In this document: in pieces, positions 39,547 through 48,283 of the stretch
Numbering within the stretch: position 1 is the first letter of the stretch
Layout of the letters: every line of letters starts with the position of its first letter
Source: Thiocapsa bogorovii
GTDB lineage: Bacteria > Pseudomonadota > Gammaproteobacteria > Chromatiales > Chromatiaceae
NCBI RefSeq assembly: GCF_021228795.1
Contig: NZ_CP089309.1
Coordinates: 3,410,001 to 3,474,000 of the forward strand
Reading direction: 5' to 3'
DNA: 64,000 nucleotides
Made by a program: the position numbers and the translations under genes
Notes under the pieces: generated by a model
Databases searched by the model: none
Told to the model about the DNA's origin: nothing
What the model saw: only the letters and a program-made list of their open reading frames with translations

Positions 39547-40347
39547 TTACGGGTGTCCGCTTCCCGGCGGTGGCATCTGCATCGTCATGTCGCGTTCGCC
39601 GTAGCCCTGCGGGATCTCGAAGATGTCCGCCGGGATCGCCTCCTTGCGGATGACGGTGACCTCCGTCTCGGTCTCCATGGTGGTGCCCATCATCTCCATC
39701 TTGGTCTTGGTCAGGATGGGATAACCCTTGACCTTGCTCATCTCTTCACGCTGCGCGATGCCGGCCGGTGAATTCGCCAGCATGCCGCCGGGACCCGAGA
39801 GGCTCATCATGTCGGTGTAGCGGGTCACGTCGAGGTCCACGTCCTCGGTCGCCCAGATCTCCTGATCCACGCCCATCATGCCGGTCTTGGTGACTCGATA
39901 CTGTTTGGTGTCCCAGTCCCCGATCTTTTTGGTCTCGCCGGTTGCTTCGACCTTCACGGTCATCTCGCCCATCATGGCGCGCATCTGCTCGGCGGCCGGC
40001 CCGGACATGCTCTCCATCACGGACTTGACGTCGATCGGGAGATATTCCTTCTCGGCGTGATTGATGAAAACGATGGTTCCGGCCGTTGGATCGATGATCA
40101 TGTCGGTGGCGTCGGGCCCCTCGTTGACCACCTTCATCTTGTCGTATGCAATGTAGGTCTTGGACAAGTCTTCGGTTGCCGCTTCCCCCATCACACCCGA
40201 GCTGCGATTGATCGTCTCGATGTAATAACCCTCTTCGTCCGCGATCGCGGCGGACACCGGCAGCAGTGCCGCCAAAGCGAGGGCGAGCCCGAGACGACGG
40301 GTCATGACCGGCTGACGCCCGATGCTCGAGCCTTGCTGATTCATCAT
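39547..40347 (-). CDS. Exported DUF4412-like protein
   Basis: 266 residues. The ATG at 40347 has AGAGGA seven bases upstream. A signal peptide with a long N-region (TRRLGLALALAALLPVSAAIA) ends near residue 36, predicting a periplasmic protein. The mature part is methionine-rich (MMGEMTV, MEMMGTTMETETEV, MTMQMPPPG) and has the overall look of DUF4412 proteins, with repeated beta strands and a lone DWDTKQYRV. Function unknown. It follows the paaK/ior genes on the same strand. Confidence 0.7.
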   Translation of the reverse strand: MMNQQGSSIGRQPVMTRRLGLALALAALLPVSAAIADEEGYYIETINRSSGVMGEAATEDLSKTYIAYDKMKVVNEGPDATDMIIDPTAGTIVFINHAEKEYLPIDVKSVMESMSGPAAEQMRAMMGEMTVKVEATGETKKIGDWDTKQYRVTKTGMMGVDQEIWATEDVDLDVTRYTDMMSLSGPGGMLANSPAGIAQREEMSKVKGYPILTKTKMEMMGTTMETETEVTVIRKEAIPADIFEIPQGYGERDMTMQMPPPGSGHP

Positions 40348-40452
40348 GCTTGTTCCTCTGCGGTGACTGGATTGTTTTGATGCGCCGAATCGACGGCGCA
40401 GGCGCCCAAACGCGCGAACAGGGTAATCGATGGAGCGCGCGTCGGGATAGGT

Positions 40453-41796
40453 CTATTCGCCGAGATTGCGCCGGTCGAGCACCCGCTTGGCCTTCCCCAC
40501 GAAGCGTTCGATGGTGCGGGGCTCGACCAGGTCGACATGGGCGCGGATGCCGGCAACCGTATTGATCTCGCGGCTGATGCGCTCGCGGAGCGTCTGCATG
40601 CGGTCCATGCGATCGGAGAAGATCTCGGGACGGATCTCGACCTTGACGTGGACCTCGTCGAGTGTTCCGGGTCGGGAGACCTCGATGAGATAGTGCGGCG
40701 TGGTGCCCTCCACACGGAGCAGCGCCTCTTCGATCTGGGAGGGGAAGACGTTCACGCCGCGGATGATCAGCATGTCGTCGGTGCGCCCGGTGACTCGGCT
40801 CATGCGTGTCGTGCGTCGTCCGCAGGCGCAGGGTTCGCGGTAGAGTCGGGCGATGTCGCGGGTGCGATAACGGATCAGCGGCATGGCCTCGCGGGTGAGG
40901 GTCGTGATCACCAGCTCGCCGGGCTCGCCTTCCGGGACCGGCTCCAGGGTCTCGGGATCCAGACATTCAACCAGGAAATGATCCTCCTGGATGTGCATCC
41001 CGGTGCGCTCGGGACACTCCCCGCTGACGCCCGGACCGATGATCTCGGAGAGTCCGTAATTATTGAATGCGGCGATGTCGAGCTGATCCTCGATCTCGCG
41101 GCGCATGTCCTCGGTCCAGGGCTCGCCGCCGAAATGGCCGAAGCGGATCGGCAGTGAGCGCGGATCGATGCCCAGCTCGCGGGCCGAATCCGCGATGGTC
41201 AGGGCATAGCTGGGGGTGCAGATCAGCACCTCCGGGTCCAGGTCGCGCATGATCTCGATCTGGCGCCGCGTGTTGCCGGCCGCCGCCGGGATGATCGCCG
41301 CACCGACCCGCTCGATGCCGTAATGCAGTCCGAAACCACCGGTGAAGAGTCCGTAGCCGAAGGCGACTTGCGCGGTGTGCTCGGGCCTGAGCCCGCCGGC
41401 GACCAGGAAGCGTGCGCAGAGGTTCGACCAGATCTCCAGATCGCGCGCCGTATAGGCGACGAAGGTGGGCCGCCCGGTCGTACCCGAGGAGCCGTGGATG
41501 CGCGCCAGCGCCTTGCGCGGAACGGCCAGAAAACCGAACGGATGCTGACGTCGCAGGTCGTCCTTGGTGGTCAGCGGGAGGCGACGCACGGCGGCGAGCG
41601 AGCGGATGCTGTGCGGGCCGATCTCGCGATGGGCAAACTGATCGCGGTAAAAGGGCACCCGCGCGACTCGCGTCACCAGCTCGCGCAGACGCTCCAGCTG
41701 CAACGCCTCGAGACCATCGCGCGGCAGGGTCTCGGCATCCGGATCCCAGATGCGGTGCTCGGTCTGCCGATGGGCCTCATCAGTCTTCGCGGCCAT
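40453..41796 (-). CDS. paaK: Phenylacetate-CoA ligase family protein (1)
   Basis: 447 residues of the PaaK branch of the adenylating superfamily, activating an arylacetate to its CoA thioester. Visible are the P-loop HGSSGTTGRPTFV, YGLSEIIGPGVSGECPE, the YRTRDIARLYREPCACGR segment and the C-terminal FVGKAKRVLDRRN. The ATG at 41796 follows GAGG; the longer frame to 41946 is not conserved. It shares high similarity along its length with the second paaK at 42884-44224, so the two look like paralogues kept in one locus with iorAB. Confidence 0.93.
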   Translation of the reverse strand: MAAKTDEAHRQTEHRIWDPDAETLPRDGLEALQLERLRELVTRVARVPFYRDQFAHREIGPHSIRSLAAVRRLPLTTKDDLRRQHPFGFLAVPRKALARIHGSSGTTGRPTFVAYTARDLEIWSNLCARFLVAGGLRPEHTAQVAFGYGLFTGGFGLHYGIERVGAAIIPAAAGNTRRQIEIMRDLDPEVLICTPSYALTIADSARELGIDPRSLPIRFGHFGGEPWTEDMRREIEDQLDIAAFNNYGLSEIIGPGVSGECPERTGMHIQEDHFLVECLDPETLEPVPEGEPGELVITTLTREAMPLIRYRTRDIARLYREPCACGRRTTRMSRVTGRTDDMLIIRGVNVFPSQIEEALLRVEGTTPHYLIEVSRPGTLDEVHVKVEIRPEIFSDRMDRMQTLRERISREINTVAGIRAHVDLVEPRTIERFVGKAKRVLDRRNLGE

Positions 41797-42103
41797 AATC
41801 CTCGATCCGTTGATAAGTGTGCCCCGGCGCGGAGCCTGCCGAGCCGATGCTCGATATGCAAGTCCGAAGCTCGAGCCCGGGTGCGCGCGACGTCCGCTCA
41901 TCTCCGTGCCACCGTCCGGCGGGCCGTGTCTTATATCTGAGGCCATCGCGGCACTTGGCGCAGAGCGCCAGAGGGGATGCGTGACACCGCGGAGCGGGTG
42001 TCACGAGTCGCTAAACGTTGGTGGCCGGTCTCATGAACGCGGGTGTCCGATGGGCTGCGCTGCGCTTGTTCACCCAACATCATCTCGCAATCGACCGAAC
42101 ATC

Positions 42104-42190
42104 CTGAACCGCGTCCACCACTGTGGCGGCAGACTCACGCAAGCGCGACCCCAACCGACGAGACAGCATATCCAAAGGGACGCGGTTCAG
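42104..42190. repeat. 87-bp repeat, unit B (type III)
   Basis: 87 bases with a perfect 13-bp terminal inverted repeat CTGAACCGCGTCC / GGACGCGGTTCAG. Compared with the TTAAACC form, both arms carry matching changes (CTGA versus TCAG). The right end contains the TGA stop codon (42187-42189) of the ACT-domain gene. Confidence 0.88.
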
Positions 42191-42627
42191 CCGGAGACCA
42201 CGCTCAACAGCTCATCCCCATCCACCACATGCAGTCCCTTCTCGAGCAGGACGGCGATCGCCCGATCCGGATCCTCAAAGCGGAAGATGAGGATCGCCTT
42301 GTCGCCGCGCCGCAGCGAGAAGGCATACATGTACTCAATGTTCAGTCCGGCGCCCTCCAGCACGGCCAGCGCCTCGGCCAGGCCGCCCGGACGATCGAGC
42401 ACGTCGACCGCCACCACCTCGGTGAGGTTGACCACCCAGCCCGCGTCTTCCAAGACCTGCTTAGCCTTGTCCCATTCACGCACGATCAGACGCAGGATGC
42501 CGAACTGGGCGGTATCCGCGAGCGACAGCGTCAGGATATTGATCCCCTCCTTCGCGATCGCCTCCAAAGGCGCACCGAGACGTCCCGGGCGGTTCTCGAG
42601 AAAGAGCGAGAGTTGTTGCAGTTTCAT
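42187..42627 (-). CDS. Tandem ACT-domain protein
   Basis: 146 residues made of two ACT domains: QLSLFLENRPGRLGAPLEAI (about 4-23) starts the first and VVAVDVLDRPGGLAEALAVL the second. ACT domains bind amino acids and tune enzymes. Such stand-alone double-ACT proteins are commonly encoded beside paaK and iorAB, suggesting sensing of an aromatic amino acid; that role is inferred. Its stop codon lies inside repeat unit B. A GAGG-type site (GAGGACTCGAAACC) precedes the ATG. Confidence 0.88.
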   Translation of the reverse strand: MKLQQLSLFLENRPGRLGAPLEAIAKEGINILTLSLADTAQFGILRLIVREWDKAKQVLEDAGWVVNLTEVVAVDVLDRPGGLAEALAVLEGAGLNIEYMYAFSLRRGDKAILIFRFEDPDRAIAVLLEKGLHVVDGDELLSVVSG

Positions 42628-42770
42628 GGTTTCGAGTCCTCGTGGTGCTCGGTTGGTCTCTTGCAGCCTCCAGCCGCCAGCTTCCTACCTCCAGCTATCC
42701 GCTGTCCGCGCTGAGCTGGGTTTTCTGCCGCTGCAGGGGTTGAGCCAAGTGGGTTCGGATCCTCACAATC

Positions 42771-42872
42771 GCTGGCGGCTGGCGGCTGGCGGCTGGCGGC
42801 TGGCGGCTGGCGGCTGGCGGCTGGCGGCTGGCGGCTGGCGGCTGGCGGCTGGCGGCTGGCGGCTGGCGGCTG
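42771..42872. repeat. GCTGGCG heptamer tandem array (14.6 copies)
   Basis: Fourteen perfect GCTGGCG units plus four further bases, uninterrupted, between paaK-2 and the ACT gene. The unit length is not a multiple of three and the array is outside both coding regions. Degenerate related sequence (CAGCCGCCAGC) lies at about 42665-42690. Such perfect arrays usually vary in copy number by slippage. Confidence 0.97.
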
Positions 42873-42883
42873 ATAGCTGACCG

Positions 42884-44224
42884 CTATTCCCCCTCGTTGC
42901 GCCTGTCGATGACCCGCTTCGCCTTCCCCTCGCTGCGCGCGATGCTGCGCGGCTCCACCAGGCGCAACCCGACGCGGATCCCGAGGATGTGCTCGATCGC
43001 CTTGGCCAGCCGCGCGCGCACATCCTCGAGCGCGCGGATCTTGTCGCTGAAGACCTCGGACGTGACCTCGACCTCGACCGTCATCTGGTCCAGACCCTGA
43101 TCGCGGGTGAGGATGATCTGGTAGTGCGGGAGCGTGCCCTCGACCGCCAGAAGGGCCGCCTCGACCTGAGAGGGAAAGACGTTGACGCCGCGAATGATGA
43201 ACATGTCGTCCGAGCGCCGACCGATGCGCCGCATCCGCCGAATGGTGCGCCCGCATGCGCAGGGCTCGCTGATCAGCGAGGTGATGTCGCGGGTGCGGTA
43301 GCGGATCATCGGCATCGCCCTTTTGCTCAGGGTGGTGAGCACCAGCTCGCCTTCCTCGCCGTCGGGCAGGGACTCGCCCGTCTCCGGGTCGATGATCTCG
43401 GGAAAGAAATGATCCTCGAAGATGTGCAGACCCTGTTGGGCCGAGCATTCGCTCGCCACCCCGGGGCCGATGATCTCGGACAGACCGAAGATGTCGTAGG
43501 CCTTGATGCCGGCGGCGGCCTCGATGTGATCGCGCATCCCGTCGGTCCAGGGCTCGGCTCCGAAGATGCCTGCGCGCAAGGGCAGTGCGCGCAGATCCAC
43601 GTCCAGCTCGGCGGCGCGCTCGATCAGGTAGGTGAAATAGCTCGGGGTGCAGCAGAGTGCGGAGACGCCGAAGTCGCGGATCAGCATGATCTGTCGGTCG
43701 CTGTTGCCGCCCGAGATCGGAACGACGGTCGCCCCGAGCGCCTCCGCGCCATAGTGGGCGCCGAGTCCGCCGGTAAAGAGGCCGTAACCGAAGGCGTTCT
43801 GCAGGATGTCGCCGCGGTGCAGTCCGCAGCAGGCGAGGGTGCGCGCCATGACCTCCGACCAGACCCCGACATCCTCGCGGGTGTAGGCGACGACAATGGG
43901 TTTGCCGGTGGTGCCGGAGGAGGCATGCAGCCGGACCACGTCGCTCATGGGCGTGGCGAAGAGGCCGAAGGGGTAGGTGTCGCGCAGATCGGCCTTGACC
44001 GTGAAGGGGAGCTGCTGGATGTCTTCGAGCCGCTGAATCGAGTCCGGAGTCAGGCCGCGCTCCTCCATCCGGGTGCGAAAGAGGGCGACGTTCTCGTAGG
44101 CGAGCGACACGACCGCGCGGAGCCGGCGCAGCTGTACCTGCTTCAGCGCCGTCTCCGGCAGGAAATCGGGCGCGCTGGCTGGGTGGAAACCGCCCGCGGC
44201 GTCGTTCCAGAGCTCTGTCAGCAT
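42884..44224 (-). CDS. paaK: Phenylacetate-CoA ligase family protein (2)
   Basis: 446 residues, a full-length PaaK-type arylacetate-CoA ligase: P-loop HASSGTTGKPIVV, FGLSEIIGPGVASECSAQ, YRTRDITSLISEPCACGR and the C-terminal lysine region SEGKAKRVIDRRNEGE. It lies between iorB (through repeats C1/C2) and the ACT gene (through the heptamer array). The pairing with IorAB suggests it converts arylacetates, or acts in the reverse direction, downstream of arylpyruvate oxidation. Confidence 0.93.
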   Translation of the reverse strand: MLTELWNDAAGGFHPASAPDFLPETALKQVQLRRLRAVVSLAYENVALFRTRMEERGLTPDSIQRLEDIQQLPFTVKADLRDTYPFGLFATPMSDVVRLHASSGTTGKPIVVAYTREDVGVWSEVMARTLACCGLHRGDILQNAFGYGLFTGGLGAHYGAEALGATVVPISGGNSDRQIMLIRDFGVSALCCTPSYFTYLIERAAELDVDLRALPLRAGIFGAEPWTDGMRDHIEAAAGIKAYDIFGLSEIIGPGVASECSAQQGLHIFEDHFFPEIIDPETGESLPDGEEGELVLTTLSKRAMPMIRYRTRDITSLISEPCACGRTIRRMRRIGRRSDDMFIIRGVNVFPSQVEAALLAVEGTLPHYQIILTRDQGLDQMTVEVEVTSEVFSDKIRALEDVRARLAKAIEHILGIRVGLRLVEPRSIARSEGKAKRVIDRRNEGE

Positions 44225-44236
44225 CTTGGTCCTCGC

Positions 44237-44323
44237 TTAAACCGCGCTCGGCGCGGTTTGTGATGGTTTTGGATGGGATCGGCCCCGGCAGACCCGACGA
44301 TTGATGGAGTTGGCGCGGTTTAA
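44237..44323. repeat. 87-bp repeat, unit C1 (type I)
   Basis: 87 bases with an 11-bp terminal inverted repeat TTAAACCGCGC / GCGCGGTTTAA and the type I core GTTTTGGATGGGATCGG...CGGCAGAC shared with A1 and E. It lies 12 bases upstream of the paaK-2 start codon. Confidence 0.92.
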
Positions 44324-44345
44324 GATTTTAAAAAATATAATATTC

Positions 44346-44432
44346 TTAAACCGCGTCTCCACCGAGGTCGGTGAAATCCCCAAGTCCGAATACAACATGA
44401 AAACGACGCATGTCGCTCTGGACGCGGTTTAA
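44346..44432. repeat. 87-bp repeat, unit C2 (type II)
   Basis: 87 bases with a 12-bp terminal inverted repeat TTAAACCGCGTC / GACGCGGTTTAA and a type II interior matching A2. A 22-base AT-rich linker separates it from C1, the same order as at locus A. Its right end contains the TAA stop codon of iorB (44429-44431). Confidence 0.92.
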
Positions 44433-44929
44433 GGGTGTTGAGCGAGCGGGCCCTCGAGCGCGGCCTCGCGACCTACAGCGAAGGCTTGGTCGTTGACCTT
44501 GTGGAGCTTCTCGGCCAGGTTGGCGTAGATGGCCGCCATCCAGTGCTCTTGGGGGATGTCCAGCACCGTGGAGACGGCGCCGAGCAGGGCGACATTGAGG
44601 CTCTTCTTGTTCTTGAGCGCGCCATCAGGAAGCAGGCCTGGACCGATCAGGACCCCGCCGGCGCGCAGCATGGGGCGATTGATCTCGATCTGGGTCTCTT
44701 CCAGGACCAGGAGGACGTCCGCCTCGCCGGCCGGGACCATCGGGCTCAGGACCTGCTCGCCGTAGCGCACGTCGCTGCTCACCGAGCCGCCGCGCTGGCT
44801 CATGCCGTGCAGCTCGCTCTTCTTCACGTCGAAGCCGGCGCGAAACGCGGCCTCGGCCAGCATGTCGGAGGCCGTCAGGACCCCCTGGCCGCCGAGTCCG
44901 GCGATGACGATGTTCTTCACCTTCTCCAT
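44429..44929 (-). CDS. iorB: Indolepyruvate:ferredoxin oxidoreductase, beta subunit
   Basis: 166 residues of the pyruvate:ferredoxin oxidoreductase gamma-type family. IVIAGLGGQGVLTASDMLAEAA at the N-terminus and SELHGMSQRGGSVSSDVRYG are hallmarks of IorB. With IorA it oxidatively decarboxylates aryl pyruvates to aryl-acetyl-CoA, reducing ferredoxin. It is shorter than many homologues (about 190-200), ending QHP exactly where repeat C2 begins, and the stop codon is part of the repeat. C-terminal trimming by the repeat is possible. Confidence 0.9.
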   Translation of the reverse strand: MEKVKNIVIAGLGGQGVLTASDMLAEAAFRAGFDVKKSELHGMSQRGGSVSSDVRYGEQVLSPMVPAGEADVLLVLEETQIEINRPMLRAGGVLIGPGLLPDGALKNKKSLNVALLGAVSTVLDIPQEHWMAAIYANLAEKLHKVNDQAFAVGREAALEGPLAQHP

Positions 44930-44950
44930 CAGTGTCTCTCCGATCCGAGT

Positions 44951-46582
44951 TCAGTCCGCGACCGCCGCGGAGCAAGTGTGCCCGCGCGCCGATTCGGCCG
45001 CGGCCTTGTCGTAGAAGCGGATCTTGGGTGCGGCCAGGACGCAGGGCTGGCGCGTGATCAGGAGCGAGGTCTCAGGTTTGGCGAGCAGCTCGGCGATCAC
45101 GTCCTTCAGCGAGAGGCTCTTGTCCGTGGTCTCGACGACCTGCACGTTCTGCACGCCCATGGCGCGCGCGATGCCCTCGAAGCTCAGCTTGTTGGTCGTG
45201 GAGTGATCGAGCAGGCGCCCGGTCCCGGGATGCTCCTGCAGCCCGGTCATCGCGGTCGTGCCGTTGTCGAGGATCATCACCAGATGACCCGTCGCCGGCG
45301 GGTTGTAGACCATCTCGGCGATCCCGGTGAGGCCGGAATGCACGAAGGTCGAATCCCCGATCACGCTGACCACGCGGCGCGCCTGATCCTCGGGCAGCGC
45401 ATGACGCAGGCCCAGCCCGACGCCGATGCTCGCGCCCATGCAGACGCAGGTGTCCATCGCCGAGAAGGGCGGCAGCACGCCGAGCGTGTAGCAGCCGATA
45501 TCGCCCGCGACGATGCAGTCGAGGTCCCGGAGCGCTTGGAAGACCTCGCGGTGCGCGCAACCCTGACAGAGCTCGGGCGGCTTGCCCTTGGGCGGGACGG
45601 GCTCCGCGCTGGTGTCACCGGCGAGGATACGGCGCACGCGCGCCACATCCAGCTCGCCGAAGCGATACATCTCCGGCTTGCCCTCGGCATCGATGCCGGC
45701 GGTGCGTAGGTCATCGACAAGGACGGGATCGCCCTCTTCGACGACGAGGAGACGCTCCACCCCGGCGGCGAAGGCGCGGATGCGCTCCATCGGCAGCGGA
45801 TAGGTCATGCCGATGGTCAGATGGCTCGCCTCTGGTGCGGCCTCGCGGGCATGCACGGCGCTGATGCCGGTCGTCACGACCCCGAGGTTGGCGTCCCCGG
45901 TTGTCTCCTGGATCGGGCCCTCGGCCTCGTTCCAGGCGGTGATCTCGGCGAGCTTGGTGCGCAGGCGATGATGAGCCGGCTTGGCATAGGCCGGGATCAT
46001 GACGCGCGCGGGGATCTTGTGCTCGAAGGCGGGCTCGGCCACACCCGAGACCGGCCCGCGCGGGATCACGATGGTTTTGGAATGGCAGACCCGTGTGGTG
46101 ATCCGCAGCATGACCGGGATCTTCCAGCGCTCCGAGATCTCGAACGCCAGCATCGTGAAATCGTAAGCCTGCTGGGAATCGACGGGCTCGAGGGTCGGAA
46201 TGGCTGCGGCGCGGGAGTAGTGCCGGTTGTCCTGCTCGTTCTGACTGGAGGCCATCCCCGGGTCGTCGGCAGAGACGATCACCAGTCCGCCCTCGACATC
46301 GGTGTAGGTGGCGGTGAAGAGCGGATCGGCCGCGACGTTGAGCCCGACGTGCTTCATGGTGACCAGGGTCCGCGCCCCGGCGAAGGCGACCCCGAGTGCG
46401 ACTTCCAGCGCAACCTTTTCGTTCGGCGACCACTGCGCATGTCCGCCGAGGCGGTCGAAGGTTTCCAGGATCTCGGTCGATGGGGTGCCGGGATAGCCGG
46501 TCCCGAGCCGTACCCCCGCATGCAGCGCGGCCAAGGCCACCGCGTCGTCTCCGCTCAGTAATTGCCGTTCCGCGCTCGTCAT
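44951..46582 (-). CDS. iorA: Indolepyruvate:ferredoxin oxidoreductase, alpha subunit, without ferredoxin domain
   Basis: 543 residues. The N-terminal pyrimidine-binding part shows GTGYPGTPSTEILET and NEKVALEVALGVAFAG. The C-terminal ThDP part has LCQGCAHREVF, GDIGCYTLG, GDSTFVHSGLTG and LDNGTTAMTGLQ. Classical IorA (about 600-650) ends in a ferredoxin-like domain with two CxxCxxCxxxCP clusters. Here the protein stops soon after TRQPCVLAAPKIRFYDKA with a short tail, so that domain is absent. It lies 21 bases upstream of iorB on the same strand. Confidence 0.9.
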   Translation of the reverse strand: MTSAERQLLSGDDAVALAALHAGVRLGTGYPGTPSTEILETFDRLGGHAQWSPNEKVALEVALGVAFAGARTLVTMKHVGLNVAADPLFTATYTDVEGGLVIVSADDPGMASSQNEQDNRHYSRAAAIPTLEPVDSQQAYDFTMLAFEISERWKIPVMLRITTRVCHSKTIVIPRGPVSGVAEPAFEHKIPARVMIPAYAKPAHHRLRTKLAEITAWNEAEGPIQETTGDANLGVVTTGISAVHAREAAPEASHLTIGMTYPLPMERIRAFAAGVERLLVVEEGDPVLVDDLRTAGIDAEGKPEMYRFGELDVARVRRILAGDTSAEPVPPKGKPPELCQGCAHREVFQALRDLDCIVAGDIGCYTLGVLPPFSAMDTCVCMGASIGVGLGLRHALPEDQARRVVSVIGDSTFVHSGLTGIAEMVYNPPATGHLVMILDNGTTAMTGLQEHPGTGRLLDHSTTNKLSFEGIARAMGVQNVQVVETTDKSLSLKDVIAELLAKPETSLLITRQPCVLAAPKIRFYDKAAAESARGHTCSAAVAD

Positions 46583-46722
46583 CGTCGACTCACTCTCTGT
46601 CAGGGCGTCACCAATTCCACATTATCCGCATCATTGTTGCTCTGCAGCAAGCCGAGTCGGTCAATCGCAGGCCGCACCCCTGCTCGCAGCGAAAAGGACG
46701 CATGGGGATTTCCGAGTCGTCG

Positions 46723-48021
46723 CTAATCGGGACGCGCCAGCAGGGTCTGCCCGTCGTCCGTCTTGAAGATCAGGGCACCCGTGGGGTCCAGCTCGAAGGC
46801 TCGAATCCGAACGAGCAGATCCAGTACCTTGCGCTCCTGATGCATCAATGCGGGCGCGCAGGCCATCATGGTCGTCGCCGAGAGCGTGAGTGTCAGACTC
46901 TCGCCGGTCAGGGTGTATTCGCCCTGATAGGTGTTGCAGGAGGCCCGGCCCCAAAGACGGCCGTCGGCACCGAAGTTCAGTGTCACGCGGGACCGATCGA
47001 TAATGCCGCCACCGCCGATGTCCTCGACCACCCATTCGGGCCCTTGAAGCAACGTGGCCGGATCCCCGCCGCAACCTTCGAGCCTCCGATCGTCGAGCTG
47101 GATCTCGACCGTCGCGGGGTGCGGCATGCCGCTCATGGTGTCGACGCAGGGCCGATCGAAGATGCTGACGACGAGGTTGCCGTCTTCGATCAGATTTCGA
47201 TAGCGACGGCCGTCCTCGAGCAGCTCTTGCTCGGTCAGTGCGACATTGATCCGGGTCTCCCCGAGATCCGTGTTCAGCTCGACACGCTTGTCGGTAAGCT
47301 CCAGGCTCCAAAAAGGCTCGTTGCCGGTGGCCCGGAATGGGGTCTTCGCCGCCTCCGCCGGGATGCATTCCGGATAGGCCGTGCCCGCGATCTCGAGCAT
47401 CCCGCGATCTCCCTTGTTCCAAAAGGAGGTGGCCGGATCCGCGAGTGCGACATAGCGGGCGCCCGAGCCCGAGACCGCTTGTCTCAGATCGAAGGTGCGA
47501 TCGCCGACCTGAAGGCGCATGCGATCCTCGAGAAACCCGACGCGGATCGGCTGGTCCCCGCACACGAGCTCGCTCGCGAAGGGGATCGGCTCGTAGGGGT
47601 CCATCATGACGGTGCCGAGATCGAGCGATTCGACCGACGGATCGAGCGGCACCTCGTCCGTGATCCAGACCGCCAGACCGCCTGACAGGACCGCGCCGCG
47701 GATCGAATAGGACCGGTGCGGGCTCTGCTCCGCGCGTTCGACGACCAGCTCGAAGGGGATCGGAACCTGGCGCCCGTCCAGTGTGATCCGCTGCTCGGCG
47801 ACCAAGCGCCCGCCCGGCACGCTCGGATCGCGGAGCTCGACGATCGCGAGTGCGTCCGGCGGCAGGGCGATCCGTGCCCTGTAGCTCAGGGCACCGGTGA
47901 TGCGCAGGTTCGATGCGTCACCCAGGCCCTCGGGCGTCTCTGCAAAGGGGGTCTGCGAACCGATCATGAGGGCCAGGCATGATGCGGGGAGCGGGAGCGT
48001 CGTGCGACGGATCAGCGACAT
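46723..48021 (-). CDS. Periplasmic multi-domain META/MliC-type protein
   Basis: 432 residues with an N-terminal signal-like stretch (TTLPLPASCLALMIGSQTPFA). Four modules can be outlined. A YbaY-like beta domain (about 38-130) is followed by a C-type lysozyme inhibitor (MliC)-like part (CGDQPIRVGFLEDRMRLQVG...FWNKGDRGML). Next is a segment with FRATGNEPFWSLEL as in COG3650 proteins. A C-terminal META/HslJ domain closes the protein (ASCNTYQGEYTLTGESLTL, MMACAPALMHQERKVLDLL). Functions of such fusions are unknown; stress tolerance or lysozyme inhibition is suggested by the modules. Confidence 0.78.
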   Translation of the reverse strand: MSLIRRTTLPLPASCLALMIGSQTPFAETPEGLGDASNLRITGALSYRARIALPPDALAIVELRDPSVPGGRLVAEQRITLDGRQVPIPFELVVERAEQSPHRSYSIRGAVLSGGLAVWITDEVPLDPSVESLDLGTVMMDPYEPIPFASELVCGDQPIRVGFLEDRMRLQVGDRTFDLRQAVSGSGARYVALADPATSFWNKGDRGMLEIAGTAYPECIPAEAAKTPFRATGNEPFWSLELTDKRVELNTDLGETRINVALTEQELLEDGRRYRNLIEDGNLVVSIFDRPCVDTMSGMPHPATVEIQLDDRRLEGCGGDPATLLQGPEWVVEDIGGGGIIDRSRVTLNFGADGRLWGRASCNTYQGEYTLTGESLTLTLSATTMMACAPALMHQERKVLDLLVRIRAFELDPTGALIFKTDDGQTLLARPD

Positions 48022-48283
48022 CGGGCAGTCTCCTGGACGAAAAAATCCGAGCTCGGCCGGCGGTTAAGGTGCTTGACGCGAGTCTCGGTTCGGATGGATC
48101 TTTCCGAGCGATGCGGTCGTGCGGCGATGACGGCGCCCTCCGCAGCGCGATTCTGCCCTTGATGTGCCGGCGGTTCCAGGGCGAGAGTGCCGATCGGCGG
48201 CGGGCGTTCGCCGGTTCCCGCGACTGCCCAGACGGCACTCGGCCACGCCGTTTCGACCTCCACCGGCGAGTGACACCCCGACC

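Noticed and set aside
42624-43448. A frame encoding repeated PPAASRQ across the heptamer array
   Set aside because: It is produced by the GCTGGCG array read in frame and by the antisense or shifted frame of paaK-2; no protein family matches.
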